Source of the DNA: Neobacillus jeddahensis
Lineage (GTDB): Bacteria; Bacillota; Bacilli; Bacillales; Cytobacillaceae
Assembly (NCBI RefSeq): GCF_000612625.1
Contig: NZ_CCAS010000003.1
Span: 62,001 to 126,000 of the forward strand
Length of the DNA: 64,000 nucleotides
Direction: 5' to 3'
The notes beneath the pieces are model-generated. The model searched no databases. It was not told where the DNA came from and saw nothing but the letters and a program-made list of their open reading frames with translations. The translations under genes were made by a program, and so were the position numbers. Of the stretch, positions 52,319 to 60,345 are shown in pieces. The first letter of the stretch is position 1. Each line of letters opens with the position of its first letter.

Positions 52319-53401
52319 ATGCAGTCAACTATCGCTACGACTAAAAAAAAGGAACGCTCAATCAATGATGCGTTTGCTTCTCATTTTGCAAAATCCATGT
52401 TTTTAACAGTTGTTGGACTGTTCATTTTAACGTTTATCGGCACAAGAATGTTCACGCATGTCGATTTAAATCTTTATGGATATATGGTAGGAACGATTGT
52501 CTTTATCGGAGGATTTTTCTACCGCTTTATTGCCTGGGGAGAAAGACCACCAACCAAAATTTTTATTAAAAAAGGTCTGAAGCTTCTTTTTCGAAAAAGC
52601 ACACCGAAAACAGCTGTCAATCATTTAGCCATATACGATTTCATCCGCAATCGTGGGATTTACCGTTGGATTCAGCATATTTTAATTGGCTGGGGCTGTG
52701 TGCTCGCCTGCCTGGTTACCTTTCCACTGGTATTCAGCTGGATGTATTTTACGATGGAAGACAATGGATATTATACAATTGTCCTCTTTGGAATGAATGT
52801 CATGCATGTGAAAGCGGAAGGGATTATTGCTTGGTTATCCTATAATGCCTTGAACATTGCCGCCATCATGGTGACAGCCGGCGTCGTTATGGCATTAAAC
52901 CGCCGCCTGAAAAATATGCAGGCCCGAGCAGAACAAAAATTTATGTACGACTTTTTACCATTATACTTACTATTATTTATTTCAATAACTGGATTACTAT
53001 TAACTTTCCAAAACATAGTCCTACATGGCTGGATGCAGCCGCAAATGTCGTTAATTCATCAATTTTCCGTTATTGTCACGCTTATTTATCTACCGTTTGG
53101 TAAGCTTGCACACATTCCGTTCCGCCCAGTGAGCGTATTTGCAAGAAACTACCGTGAACATTATGGCGAGCAACAGATGAAGGAATGTAAGGTATGTGGT
53201 GATCATTTTGTTTCAGTTGAACAATCAAGCGATGTCATTCAAGTCTTGGGCGCCAATGAAATTGACTTCAATATGCAGGATGGCTTTAATTTAGCTGAGC
53301 TATGTCTGCCATGCCGAAGAAAATATCGCATATCAAGATTTTCAGGATTCGCAACACATCAAGTGAAGGTCAAGGAGGCAAACCAGAATGCCAAAGGATA
53401 A
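52319..53401 (+). CDS. NarI-like cytochrome b membrane subunit with C-terminal CxxC pairs
   Basis: 360 aa with about five membrane helices. The segment LIHQFSVIVTLIYLPFGKLAHI resembles the heme-ligand helix of nitrate reductase gamma subunits (NarI), and further histidines lie in earlier helices. It probably oxidises menaquinol and passes electrons to the complex. The C-terminal ~70 residues carry CKVCGDHF and LCLPCRRK, two CxxC pairs that could bind a metal centre, which is unusual for NarI. AAGGAGG lies eight bases before the ATG at 52319. Overlaps the next gene by 14 nt. Confidence 0.75.
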   Translation: MQSTIATTKKKERSINDAFASHFAKSMFLTVVGLFILTFIGTRMFTHVDLNLYGYMVGTIVFIGGFFYRFIAWGERPPTKIFIKKGLKLLFRKSTPKTAVNHLAIYDFIRNRGIYRWIQHILIGWGCVLACLVTFPLVFSWMYFTMEDNGYYTIVLFGMNVMHVKAEGIIAWLSYNALNIAAIMVTAGVVMALNRRLKNMQARAEQKFMYDFLPLYLLLFISITGLLLTFQNIVLHGWMQPQMSLIHQFSVIVTLIYLPFGKLAHIPFRPVSVFARNYREHYGEQQMKECKVCGDHFVSVEQSSDVIQVLGANEIDFNMQDGFNLAELCLPCRRKYRISRFSGFATHQVKVKEANQNAKG

Positions 53402-55577
53402 TTTTCGGAACCCTAGAGATGGATTTTTCAAAGAAGTCGAAAATGTACGCCATCCCAATGAAACTCTTGTGAAAACACACTGCAGCTATTGTGGTATGCA
53501 ATGTGGAATGAATTTACGAGTTAATACAAAAACAAATAAAATTATTGGGGTCGAACCCCGTTATGACTGGCCAGTAACACTAGGAAAAATGTGTCCTAAA
53601 GGAGTTACAGCTTACCAACAAACAAACCATGACGATCGGATCTTAAAACCATTAATCCGTGATGATGCTTCGCTAAAAGGCACGAAAGAGGGCTTTCGTG
53701 AAGCAACATGGGATGAAGCCTACCGCTTAATTGCGAAAAAGTTTGCTGAGCTACAAAGTAAATACGGTAAAGACACCCTATCCGTGTTCAGTGGCGTATC
53801 GATGACCAACGAAAAGTGTTATTTAACAGGCAAGTTTGCTAGAGTGGGCATGCAAACGCGCTATATCGATTATAACGGTCGTTTCTGTATGTCGAGTGCA
53901 GCAGGTGGCTTCCTTCGCTCATTCGGAGTGGACCGTGGTTCAACCTTACCTTGGACCGATGTTCATGAAACAGATTGCTTATTCATTGCGGGAAGTAATA
54001 CAGCTGAATGTCATCCTACTTCAATGTTCCGCGTTTGGGCTGTACAAGAACGCGGCGGCTACTTAATTGTTGCCGATCCAAGGGAAACGCCAATTGCTAG
54101 AAGAGCAGATGTTCACTTGGATTTAAGACCAGGAACAGACCTTGCACTGGCTAACGGAATCTTAAATCTGCTGATCCAAAACGGTTACGCAGATGAAGAA
54201 TTTGTTAACAACCATACAAATGGCTTTGAAGAAACAAAAGAGCTCGTGAAAGAATTTACACCAGAATATACAAGTGAACTAACTGGGGTTGCTCCAGAAA
54301 AAATTATCCGTGCCGCTGAAATATACGGAAAAGCACCAAATGCGATTGTGATGTTTGCACGTGGAATCGAGCAGCAGCATAAAGGCGTTGATAACGTTTC
54401 TGGTTATACGAATATGGCGTTAGTAACAGGAAAAATTGGCCGTCCGAAAGCAGGAGTAGCAACGTTTACGGGCCAAGGAAATGGTCAAGGGGGGCGTGAG
54501 CATGGTCAAAAATCTGACTTGCTGCCTGGCTATCGCAAAATTACCAATCCAAAGCATGTGGAAGAAGTATGTAAAGTATGGGGAATTACCCCGGAAGAAA
54601 TGCCGCAGCCAGGTGTATCTGCCTATGAAATGTTTGAATTAATGGAACAAAAAACAATCCGCGGATTGTACTTACTTTGCTCCAACCCTGCAGTTTCAGC
54701 GCCAAACTTGAACTTTGTTCGTAAGGCAATGAAAGGCTTAGATTTCATGGTATGTGCTGATTTTTATCTTTCCGAGTCAGCGGAATTTGCGGATGTGATT
54801 CTTCCAACGGTTACTTGGTCTGAGGACGAAGGGACCGTAACCAACCTAGAAGGTCGGATCATTAAAATCAATAAAGCACAAGAACCAATAGGAGAATCAA
54901 AACCAGATTGGCAAATACAGGCCGAACTTGCTGAATACTTGGGTAGAGGTAAGTACTTCTCCCATTTAAAAACGGCTAAAGATGTAGCCGATGAATTCCG
55001 TTTAGCGTCTAAGGGCGGCTACGCCGATTACTATGGTGCAACATGGGATAAGATTGACAAACAAGACGGTGTTTTCTGGCCTTGTAAGGATGAAAATGAT
55101 CCTGGAACACCGCATATGTTTTTAGATAAAAAATTCTATCATCCAGATGGTCGTGCAAAGATTTGTGCCTTGCCATACCGACCACCAGCAGAAGAACCGA
55201 ACGAGGAGTATCCATTACGTCTCACAACAGGTCGTGTAGTCTATCATTATTTATCTGGTAACCAAACGCGCCGGATTCAATTTTTGCGCGATATGTGTCC
55301 GGAACCGTATGTCGAGGTCCATCCGGAAACGGCTGCCAAATATAACATTGAACATGAAGAACATGTCCGCTTGTATACCCGCAGGGGAGAAGCTGAATAT
55401 AAAGTGAAAATTACTGAAGCGATCCGTAAAGATACGGTGTTTGTACCGTACCACTTCGGTCACGACCAATCTATTAATCTATTAACGATACCGGCGCTAG
55501 ATCCAATGTCACGAATGCCTGAATTTAAAGCGTGTGCCGCGCAGATTGAAAAACTGAAACTAAAGAAGGTGCAGTAA
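53388..55577 (+). CDS. molybdopterin oxidoreductase, NasC/NarB-like catalytic subunit
   Basis: 729 aa. The N-terminal 4Fe-4S motif has C32, C35, C39 and C69 (CSYCGMQC...GKMCPKG). A candidate Mo-ligand cysteine is C167 in NGRFCMSSAAGG, as in Nas/Nap-type nitrate reductases. The bis-MGD binding segments ECHPTSMFR, TGQGNGQGGREHGQK and the C-terminal LTTGRVVYHYLSGNQTRR are clear. It has no Tat signal, so it acts in the cytoplasm. Nitrate is the most likely substrate given the NreABC-like regulators, but formate or another oxyanion cannot be excluded. It is co-translated with the cytochrome gene. Confidence 0.88.
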   Translation: MPKDNFRNPRDGFFKEVENVRHPNETLVKTHCSYCGMQCGMNLRVNTKTNKIIGVEPRYDWPVTLGKMCPKGVTAYQQTNHDDRILKPLIRDDASLKGTKEGFREATWDEAYRLIAKKFAELQSKYGKDTLSVFSGVSMTNEKCYLTGKFARVGMQTRYIDYNGRFCMSSAAGGFLRSFGVDRGSTLPWTDVHETDCLFIAGSNTAECHPTSMFRVWAVQERGGYLIVADPRETPIARRADVHLDLRPGTDLALANGILNLLIQNGYADEEFVNNHTNGFEETKELVKEFTPEYTSELTGVAPEKIIRAAEIYGKAPNAIVMFARGIEQQHKGVDNVSGYTNMALVTGKIGRPKAGVATFTGQGNGQGGREHGQKSDLLPGYRKITNPKHVEEVCKVWGITPEEMPQPGVSAYEMFELMEQKTIRGLYLLCSNPAVSAPNLNFVRKAMKGLDFMVCADFYLSESAEFADVILPTVTWSEDEGTVTNLEGRIIKINKAQEPIGESKPDWQIQAELAEYLGRGKYFSHLKTAKDVADEFRLASKGGYADYYGATWDKIDKQDGVFWPCKDENDPGTPHMFLDKKFYHPDGRAKICALPYRPPAEEPNEEYPLRLTTGRVVYHYLSGNQTRRIQFLRDMCPEPYVEVHPETAAKYNIEHEEHVRLYTRRGEAEYKVKITEAIRKDTVFVPYHFGHDQSINLLTIPALDPMSRMPEFKACAAQIEKLKLKKVQ

Positions 55578-56138
55578 ATGAAAAAGAGGCTGTATTTAGA
55601 ACTTGAAAACTGTATAGGATGCCGTTCGTGTTTGGCTGCCTGCACACAGTGTGGAGGACATGAGGAACGCAATCGTAACTATGTTTATGACGTGAATCCA
55701 CTTGTCAACCGTCAAACGATGCCTCTGATGTGCCTACACTGTGTGAATCCTGCATGTGCGAGAAGCTGTCCGGCTCAAGCCATTCAAATTCATGAAACAG
55801 GTGCTGTTCTTTCGGCACTTGTGGAAAAGTGTATTGGCTGTCAAAACTGTACGATTGCTTGTCCGTATGGTATACCGAAGTTTGATACAGAGCAAAATCT
55901 AATGTATAAATGTGATCTATGTATTGATCGGACAAAGGATGGTATCCCGCCAATGTGCGCAAGTGTCTGTCCTTCCAATACGTTGCAGTGGTTAACAGAT
56001 GAAGAAATTGAAGCGAAACAAAAGCAATTTAATCTTGATAATGGTAAATGGGTAACAAGTATGCCTTATTTAGAAGGCGAAACGAATGTTAAAGTGAATC
56101 TCCCTGGAATCTTGCAGGGTGTTACTAAACTGTTTTAG
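55578..56138 (+). CDS. four-cluster 4Fe-4S electron transfer protein (NrfC/DmsB type)
   Basis: 186 aa with 16 cysteines in four ferredoxin groups: CIGCRSCLAAC, CLHCVNPACARSC, CIGCQNCTIACP and CDLC...CASVCP. It passes electrons between the membrane subunit and the molybdenum subunit. No Tat or Sec signal. It starts directly after the stop of the molybdenum subunit gene, a tight operon. Confidence 0.9.
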   Translation: MKKRLYLELENCIGCRSCLAACTQCGGHEERNRNYVYDVNPLVNRQTMPLMCLHCVNPACARSCPAQAIQIHETGAVLSALVEKCIGCQNCTIACPYGIPKFDTEQNLMYKCDLCIDRTKDGIPPMCASVCPSNTLQWLTDEEIEAKQKQFNLDNGKWVTSMPYLEGETNVKVNLPGILQGVTKLF

Positions 56139-56150
56139 GAGGGATTATTC

Positions 56151-56675
56151 ATGACAGATAAAAATAATAAAATCCCGTTCAATGAAGATAACTATACACA
56201 TAATATAAACCGAAATAATGAAAGAAAACTTGACCGTCGTGGTTTCATGAAAACATTGGTAGGTGCTGCAGGAGTGTTTGCGGTATCTTCCCTTCCATGG
56301 GGAGTGTTGGCGGCAAAGGAATTGAATGGGCTCGGGGATAAAAAATATCCGAAGCATAAAATCACCGATGAAAAGTCCTTGCCAATCGGGGACGCGGTTG
56401 ACTTCGCTTTCCCAGGGGAACATGATAGTGCGATCTTAATCCGCCTTTCAGAGAAAAAATATGTTGCCTATCAAAATGCCTGTACTCATTTACGTTGCCC
56501 TGTGTTTTGGAAAAAGGATGAAGGGGAAATGCTCTGTCCATGTCATCACGGGAAATTTGATGTAAACACAGGTGAACCGATCGCGGGACCGCCAAGACGT
56601 CCACTCCCTGAAATTCATGTGAAGGTTGAAAATGGCGCCGTCTATGCCGTGGGGGTGAAACGCTATGAAGCGTAG
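56151..56675 (+). CDS. Rieske 2Fe-2S protein with Tat signal
   Basis: 174 aa. Twin-arginine signal DRRGFMKTLVGAAGVFAV at residues 28-45 indicates folded export across the membrane with an N-terminal anchor. The Rieske site is CTHLRC (C111, H113) and CPCHHG (C129, H132), with C116/C131 forming the stabilising disulfide, and the PRRPLP loop follows. A Rieske protein is not a normal part of Nar, Nap or Nas enzymes. AGGAGGG precedes the ATG; the 3' end overlaps the next gene. Confidence 0.9.
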   Translation: MTDKNNKIPFNEDNYTHNINRNNERKLDRRGFMKTLVGAAGVFAVSSLPWGVLAAKELNGLGDKKYPKHKITDEKSLPIGDAVDFAFPGEHDSAILIRLSEKKYVAYQNACTHLRCPVFWKKDEGEMLCPCHHGKFDVNTGEPIAGPPRRPLPEIHVKVENGAVYAVGVKRYEA

Positions 56676-56856
56676 TTATTTACCTGTCGCCTTCCTACTT
56701 GCCGTGTTGATGTTGAACCTTATTTTTACACAATATATGGTGCATCAATATTTTTATGAACATTATACAAATACGATTATTGCGGCTGTCATCAATGTTA
56801 TACTATTCCCAGTCGCCTTCCTTATTTATAAAAAAGGTGTGAATGTCCATGACTAG
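56665..56856 (+). CDS. small membrane protein, 63 aa
   Basis: Two predicted membrane helices (residues about 6-25 and 36-55) and short charged ends. It overlaps the Rieske gene by 11 nt and the following gene by 14 nt, so it is clearly part of the operon. Possible role as a membrane anchor or assembly subunit of the complex (inference). I know no homologue. Confidence 0.75.
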   Translation: MKRSYLPVAFLLAVLMLNLIFTQYMVHQYFYEHYTNTIIAAVINVILFPVAFLIYKKGVNVHD

Positions 56857-57160
56857 TGAGACATATATTGATTTTTGTTTCGTACGTCCGGAATTAGGTG
56901 GCTTCGCTAACGAAATTAATGAATTATTGAAACAAACCTTTGCAAAGAAACGGTTGAATTGGTTTTTGGAAGAAAAAACAATGGAAGGCGTCGAAATGGT
57001 GGTTGCTGAAATCAAAGGGATGAGCAATTGGAATTCTGAGGATGAGACCATCCAATATCTTGAAGAAACAGCGGGGGATAAGTTTTGGGAGTATTTGCAG
57101 GGCTACAAGATGTTTATCTATCCGGTCAAGAGAGGATGTACTAGCTGTGGAACTCATTAA
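56843..57160 (+). CDS. hypothetical protein with C-terminal CxxC, 105 aa
   Basis: Soluble alpha/beta protein with a C-terminal GCTSCGTH. No known domain is recognised. The position in the operon suggests a role in maturation of the molybdo-enzyme, since no NarJ/TorD chaperone gene is present (inference). Start ATG at 56843 with AAAGGTG upstream; the ATG two codons later is also possible. Overlaps both neighbours by 14 nt. Confidence 0.72.
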   Translation: MSMTSETYIDFCFVRPELGGFANEINELLKQTFAKKRLNWFLEEKTMEGVEMVVAEIKGMSNWNSEDETIQYLEETAGDKFWEYLQGYKMFIYPVKRGCTSCGTH

Positions 57161-57428
57161 ATTAGAAGATGTGAAACAGTTTGTCGGCATCCCAGTAGTC
57201 ATTTCGATCCATGATGACGAAGGTGGAGATCAACCACCTGCTGTAAAGAAATCTATAAAAAAAATTCAGTACTGTCCGGATGGGACACATATCCGTTTTT
57301 ATTTTGATGATATTTATTTTCTTGCCGTTCCACTCACTAGCAGTGTTAATCGAAATGATGAACAGTGGTCTGCATTTGACCAGGAAAGCGGCTTAGTTTA
57401 TACAGTAAAAAAGGTCCAGGATATTTAA
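57147..57428 (+). CDS. hypothetical protein, 93 aa, last gene of the molybdo-enzyme operon
   Basis: Begins at GTG 57147 (VELIKLEDVKQFVGIPVVIS) with AGAGAGGAT about eleven bases upstream and overlaps the preceding stop by 14 nt. Beta-rich, one cysteine, ends KKVQDI. Unknown function. The in-frame extension to 57042 lies within the preceding gene in another frame and has unlike composition, so I excluded it. Confidence 0.65.
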   Translation: MELIKLEDVKQFVGIPVVISIHDDEGGDQPPAVKKSIKKIQYCPDGTHIRFYFDDIYFLAVPLTSSVNRNDEQWSAFDQESGLVYTVKKVQDI

Positions 57429-57447
57429 TCACCCTGGCCTTTTTTTA
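57406..57447 (+). terminator. terminator of the molybdo-enzyme operon
   Basis: The AAGG-T-CCAGG / CCTGG-CCTT stem with a 12-nt loop is followed by T7; the stem includes the stop codon region. Confidence 0.8.
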
Positions 57448-57475
57448 ACATTCACTATAGATTGGAGGGAGAATC

Positions 57476-58129
57476 ATGGATGGCTTAAAGGCAGAGCAAC
57501 TGATCAGCTCGTATATTATTGATACACAGGAAGAGGAAATCAAACGGATTGCCTCAGAGCTGCATGAGGGAGTTGGCCAAAATCTATATAGTATCTTAAC
57601 AGGATTACAATTTGTTGAATCAGGCATAGGTGAACAGTCTATGAAAAAGTATGTCCGCGGAATGGAACAACTAATTGAAAAGACTATCCAAGAAATCCGA
57701 TACCTTTCTGTTGAATTACATCCTCCAGCGTTAACAACATTTGGGCTGCTGGCAGCGATGAAAAGCTACAGTAAGTTATATACTTCTACCTTTGGTATAC
57801 TCGTTGATATCGAATCAACTGGGATTGAAAAGGAGGTATCAGAGCGCAATAATATCGCCGTTTTCCGGGTTTGTCAGGAAGCACTTACGAATATTGCAAA
57901 ATATGCAGATACCTCAAAAGTGAAAATCAAGTTTATCTGGAGTGAAGAAGAATTAACGATTACCATAGATGATTTCGGTAAAGGATTTAAAGTAGAAGAA
58001 CTTACCGGCCAGTACAATTCTTCTGGTCTAGCAGCTATGAAAGAAAGAATGCTTCTAACTGGCGGACAATACACAATTTCCTCTAAAATAGGAGAAGGAA
58101 CGTCTGTTGAGTTATCTCTACCCTTATAG
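57476..58129 (+). CDS. HisKA_3 histidine kinase without sensor domain (NreB-like output)
   Basis: 217 aa. H-box IASELHEGVGQNLYS, then an HATPase with CQEALTNIAKYAD, DDFGKGF, and SSGLAAMKERMLLTGG. This is the NarX/NreB/DegS-type kinase core with only ~20 residues before the dimerisation domain, so no PAS or cysteine cluster. It probably takes its signal from another protein such as the GAF protein two genes on (inference). GGAGGGAG precedes the ATG. First gene of a four-gene regulatory operon. Confidence 0.87.
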   Translation: MDGLKAEQLISSYIIDTQEEEIKRIASELHEGVGQNLYSILTGLQFVESGIGEQSMKKYVRGMEQLIEKTIQEIRYLSVELHPPALTTFGLLAAMKSYSKLYTSTFGILVDIESTGIEKEVSERNNIAVFRVCQEALTNIAKYADTSKVKIKFIWSEEELTITIDDFGKGFKVEELTGQYNSSGLAAMKERMLLTGGQYTISSKIGEGTSVELSLPL

Positions 58130-58149
58130 ATATAAAGGAGAGTTTATCA

Positions 58150-58803
58150 GTGATAAAAATTCTATTAGTTGATGATCATGCTGTCGTTAGAAGTGGCTTA
58201 AAAATGCTGCTAAATACAAATCCTGAAATCGAAGTTGTCGGCGAAGCCTCGGAAGGAAATGAAGGAATTAAGAAAGCCTTAAAGCTGCAGCCTGATGTCG
58301 TCGTGATGGACTTAAGTATGCCGCATGGAAAAGATGGATTGTCGGCAACGATTGAATTAAAGAAATTAAAACCAGAGATCAACATTTTGATCCTCACCAT
58401 GCATGATGACGAGGAATATCTTTTCCGAGCGATTCAAGGTGGTGCATCTGGATGTATTTTAAAGAGTGCACCCCATGCTGAATTAATGTCAGCCATCGAA
58501 TCGGTTGCAAAAGGGGATGCCTATCTTCATCCAGCCGCACAGAAGCGCTTAATGGAGGAATATTTGGCTGGTGTTAAACACGATGGGAATGACACTTATC
58601 ATCTGTTATCTGACCGGGAACAGGAAGTCCTCACCCTGATTGCCAAAGGATATTCGAATAAGGAAATTGCGGAGCAGCTAGTCATTAGTGTAAAGACGGT
58701 TGAAACACATAAAGGAAACTTGATGGAAAAGTTGCAAATGAAAACCCGGCCGGAGCTGGTGGAGTATGCAGTTAAAAAGGGGTTATTGGGTTATGGGATA
58801 TAA
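58150..58803 (+). CDS. NarL/NreC-type response regulator
   Basis: 217 aa. Receiver with the acidic pair in LLVDDHAVVR, phosphorylation aspartate in VVVMDLSMPHGKDG and conserved LKSAP. C-terminal LuxR-type HTH (LSDREQEVLTLIAKGYSNKEIAEQLVISVKTVETH). Sequence and context resemble NreC of staphylococci. Predicted target: the inverted repeat at 52225-52242. Starts at GTG with AAAGGAG upstream, 20 nt after the kinase. Confidence 0.9.
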   Translation: MIKILLVDDHAVVRSGLKMLLNTNPEIEVVGEASEGNEGIKKALKLQPDVVVMDLSMPHGKDGLSATIELKKLKPEINILILTMHDDEEYLFRAIQGGASGCILKSAPHAELMSAIESVAKGDAYLHPAAQKRLMEEYLAGVKHDGNDTYHLLSDREQEVLTLIAKGYSNKEIAEQLVISVKTVETHKGNLMEKLQMKTRPELVEYAVKKGLLGYGI

Positions 58804-58818
58804 GGAGAATGACCTAAA

Positions 58819-59271
58819 ATGACAGAAATCAGGGAACTCCAACAGGTGATCGAAATATGTGACCAGCTAAAGGGCCAGGTTCACTGTGACTTCGTGGGGC
58901 TTGCCATTCAAAATGAAATTGGCCCAGATGTGAGATGGCATTATGCTTCCGGCAATTTGAATGATAAGTACAAAAGAATAACGGTTCGGTTCGGAAAAGG
59001 AATTGCAGGAAAAATCATTTCAAGTGGAAGCCCGATGATGATGAGCCATTTTCCTCATGATATTTGGGGAAAGGTGACGGATTATCCGATCGCTCTGGCA
59101 GAAAAGCTCGTTTCCTGCTATGCCGTTCCACTATTTTTTAATGATGTGCCAAAAGGAGTCTTGTTAGTTGGTAAACGAGAGGCCCATACGTTTAGTGAAT
59201 TCCATCAGCAGGTGGCAATGGAAGCAGCTCAATCCTTGGAAGAGATATTAAAGGAATATATCGTTCTTTAA
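58819..59271 (+). CDS. GAF-domain protein, NreA-like
   Basis: 150-aa single GAF domain. The segment WHYASGNLNDKYKRITVRFGKGIAGKIISSG matches the NreA pattern; NreA in Staphylococcus binds nitrate and controls the NreB kinase. The order kinase, regulator, GAF protein supports the same role here, but nitrate binding is not shown by the sequence. AAGGAG precedes the ATG. Confidence 0.8.
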   Translation: MTEIRELQQVIEICDQLKGQVHCDFVGLAIQNEIGPDVRWHYASGNLNDKYKRITVRFGKGIAGKIISSGSPMMMSHFPHDIWGKVTDYPIALAEKLVSCYAVPLFFNDVPKGVLLVGKREAHTFSEFHQQVAMEAAQSLEEILKEYIVL

Positions 59272-59286
59272 ATCAGGGGGATGGAC

Positions 59287-60306
59287 ATGTTGAAGGATAT
59301 TCAGCAAACAAGAAATGAATTAATCGATTACAAATTCGCCCTTGATGAATCATCAATCGTAGCGATTACTGATTCACGGGGCATGATTACATATGTGAAT
59401 GAACAATTTTGTCTGATCTCGAAATATACTCGAGAAGAACTGATTGGCAATGATCATCGGATTGTGAACTCACGCTATCATTCCAAATCGTTTTTTAAAG
59501 ACATGTGGAGAACAATCGGAAATGGAAAGGTATGGAAAGGGGAGATTCGCAATCGAGCGAAAGACGGGTCCTTCTACTGGACGGATACGACCATTGTTCC
59601 TTTTTTAAATGAAAAAGGGAAGCCCTATCAATATTTAGCCATTCGTTATGAAATTACTGAGAGAAAACGGGTTGAACAAGAATTACAAAAAATGATGACC
59701 AACATCATTGACGTCCAGGAAGAGGAACGAAAACGCTTGTCTCGGAATCTACATGATGGAATTGGGCAAAATCTCTATAGCCATTTAATTACGATTAATC
59801 GCCTCATGTCAGAGGTAGATCATCCATTGCTGCAGCAGATGCAGGAAGAAGCGACACAACTGATTGAAGAAATCCGTGAGATCTCTTGGGAACTCCGTCC
59901 TTCTGTCCTTGATGACCTTGGCTTAGTCCCAGCCATTCGCTCTTTTCTTTCTCGGTATTCTGATCATTATAATATTGATGTATATTTTGATTGCGTGTTA
60001 AAGGACCGTCTGCCAATCAGTATTGAATTGACGATTTATCGGATTATTCAAGAGGCATTAACCAATATTCGAAAGTACGCAGATGTTTCAGATGCTACCG
60101 TAGCGGTAAGAGAACTGGACGATATCGTCAGGGTATTGGTGGAGGATAAAGGAAGAGGATTTGACCGGGAGATACAAACACTCGGTGTTGGTATGTTTAG
60201 TATGGATGAGCGCGCCCGCGCTGTCGGCGGTGAACTATTTATCCTTTCTTCGCCTGGTGAAGGGACGAAAATTATATTAGAAGTACCTCTACCTAAATGT
60301 GAATGA
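59287..60306 (+). CDS. PAS-domain HisKA_3 histidine kinase
   Basis: 339 aa. PAS domain at about 14-125 (TDSRGMITYVNEQFC...DGSFYWTDTTIVPF) then H-box RLSRNLHDGIGQNLYSHLI and HATPase (IQEALTNIRKYAD, VEDKGRGF, GVGMFSMDERARAVGG). The PAS has a single cysteine, so it is not the iron-sulfur oxygen sensor of classic NreB. Second kinase of the same operon with only one regulator, so both kinases may feed the NreC-like protein. Start ATG at 59287 preferred because GGGGG is then six bases away. Confidence 0.87.
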   Translation: MLKDIQQTRNELIDYKFALDESSIVAITDSRGMITYVNEQFCLISKYTREELIGNDHRIVNSRYHSKSFFKDMWRTIGNGKVWKGEIRNRAKDGSFYWTDTTIVPFLNEKGKPYQYLAIRYEITERKRVEQELQKMMTNIIDVQEEERKRLSRNLHDGIGQNLYSHLITINRLMSEVDHPLLQQMQEEATQLIEEIREISWELRPSVLDDLGLVPAIRSFLSRYSDHYNIDVYFDCVLKDRLPISIELTIYRIIQEALTNIRKYADVSDATVAVRELDDIVRVLVEDKGRGFDREIQTLGVGMFSMDERARAVGGELFILSSPGEGTKIILEVPLPKCE

Positions 60307-60308
60307 TG

Positions 60309-60345
60309 AAAAGAACCAGGACGGGATTGTCCTGGTTCTTTTCTT
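60309..60345. terminator. bidirectional terminator
   Basis: The AAAAGAACCAGGAC / GTCCTGGTTCTTTT stem with a six-nt loop has T-rich sequence after it; it serves converging genes. Confidence 0.88.

Noticed and set aside
57042-57146. N-terminal extension of the last small gene of the molybdo-enzyme operon
   Set aside because: The 35 codons overlap the preceding gene in another frame and have Arg/Cys-rich shadow composition; GTG at 57147 with an RBS is better.
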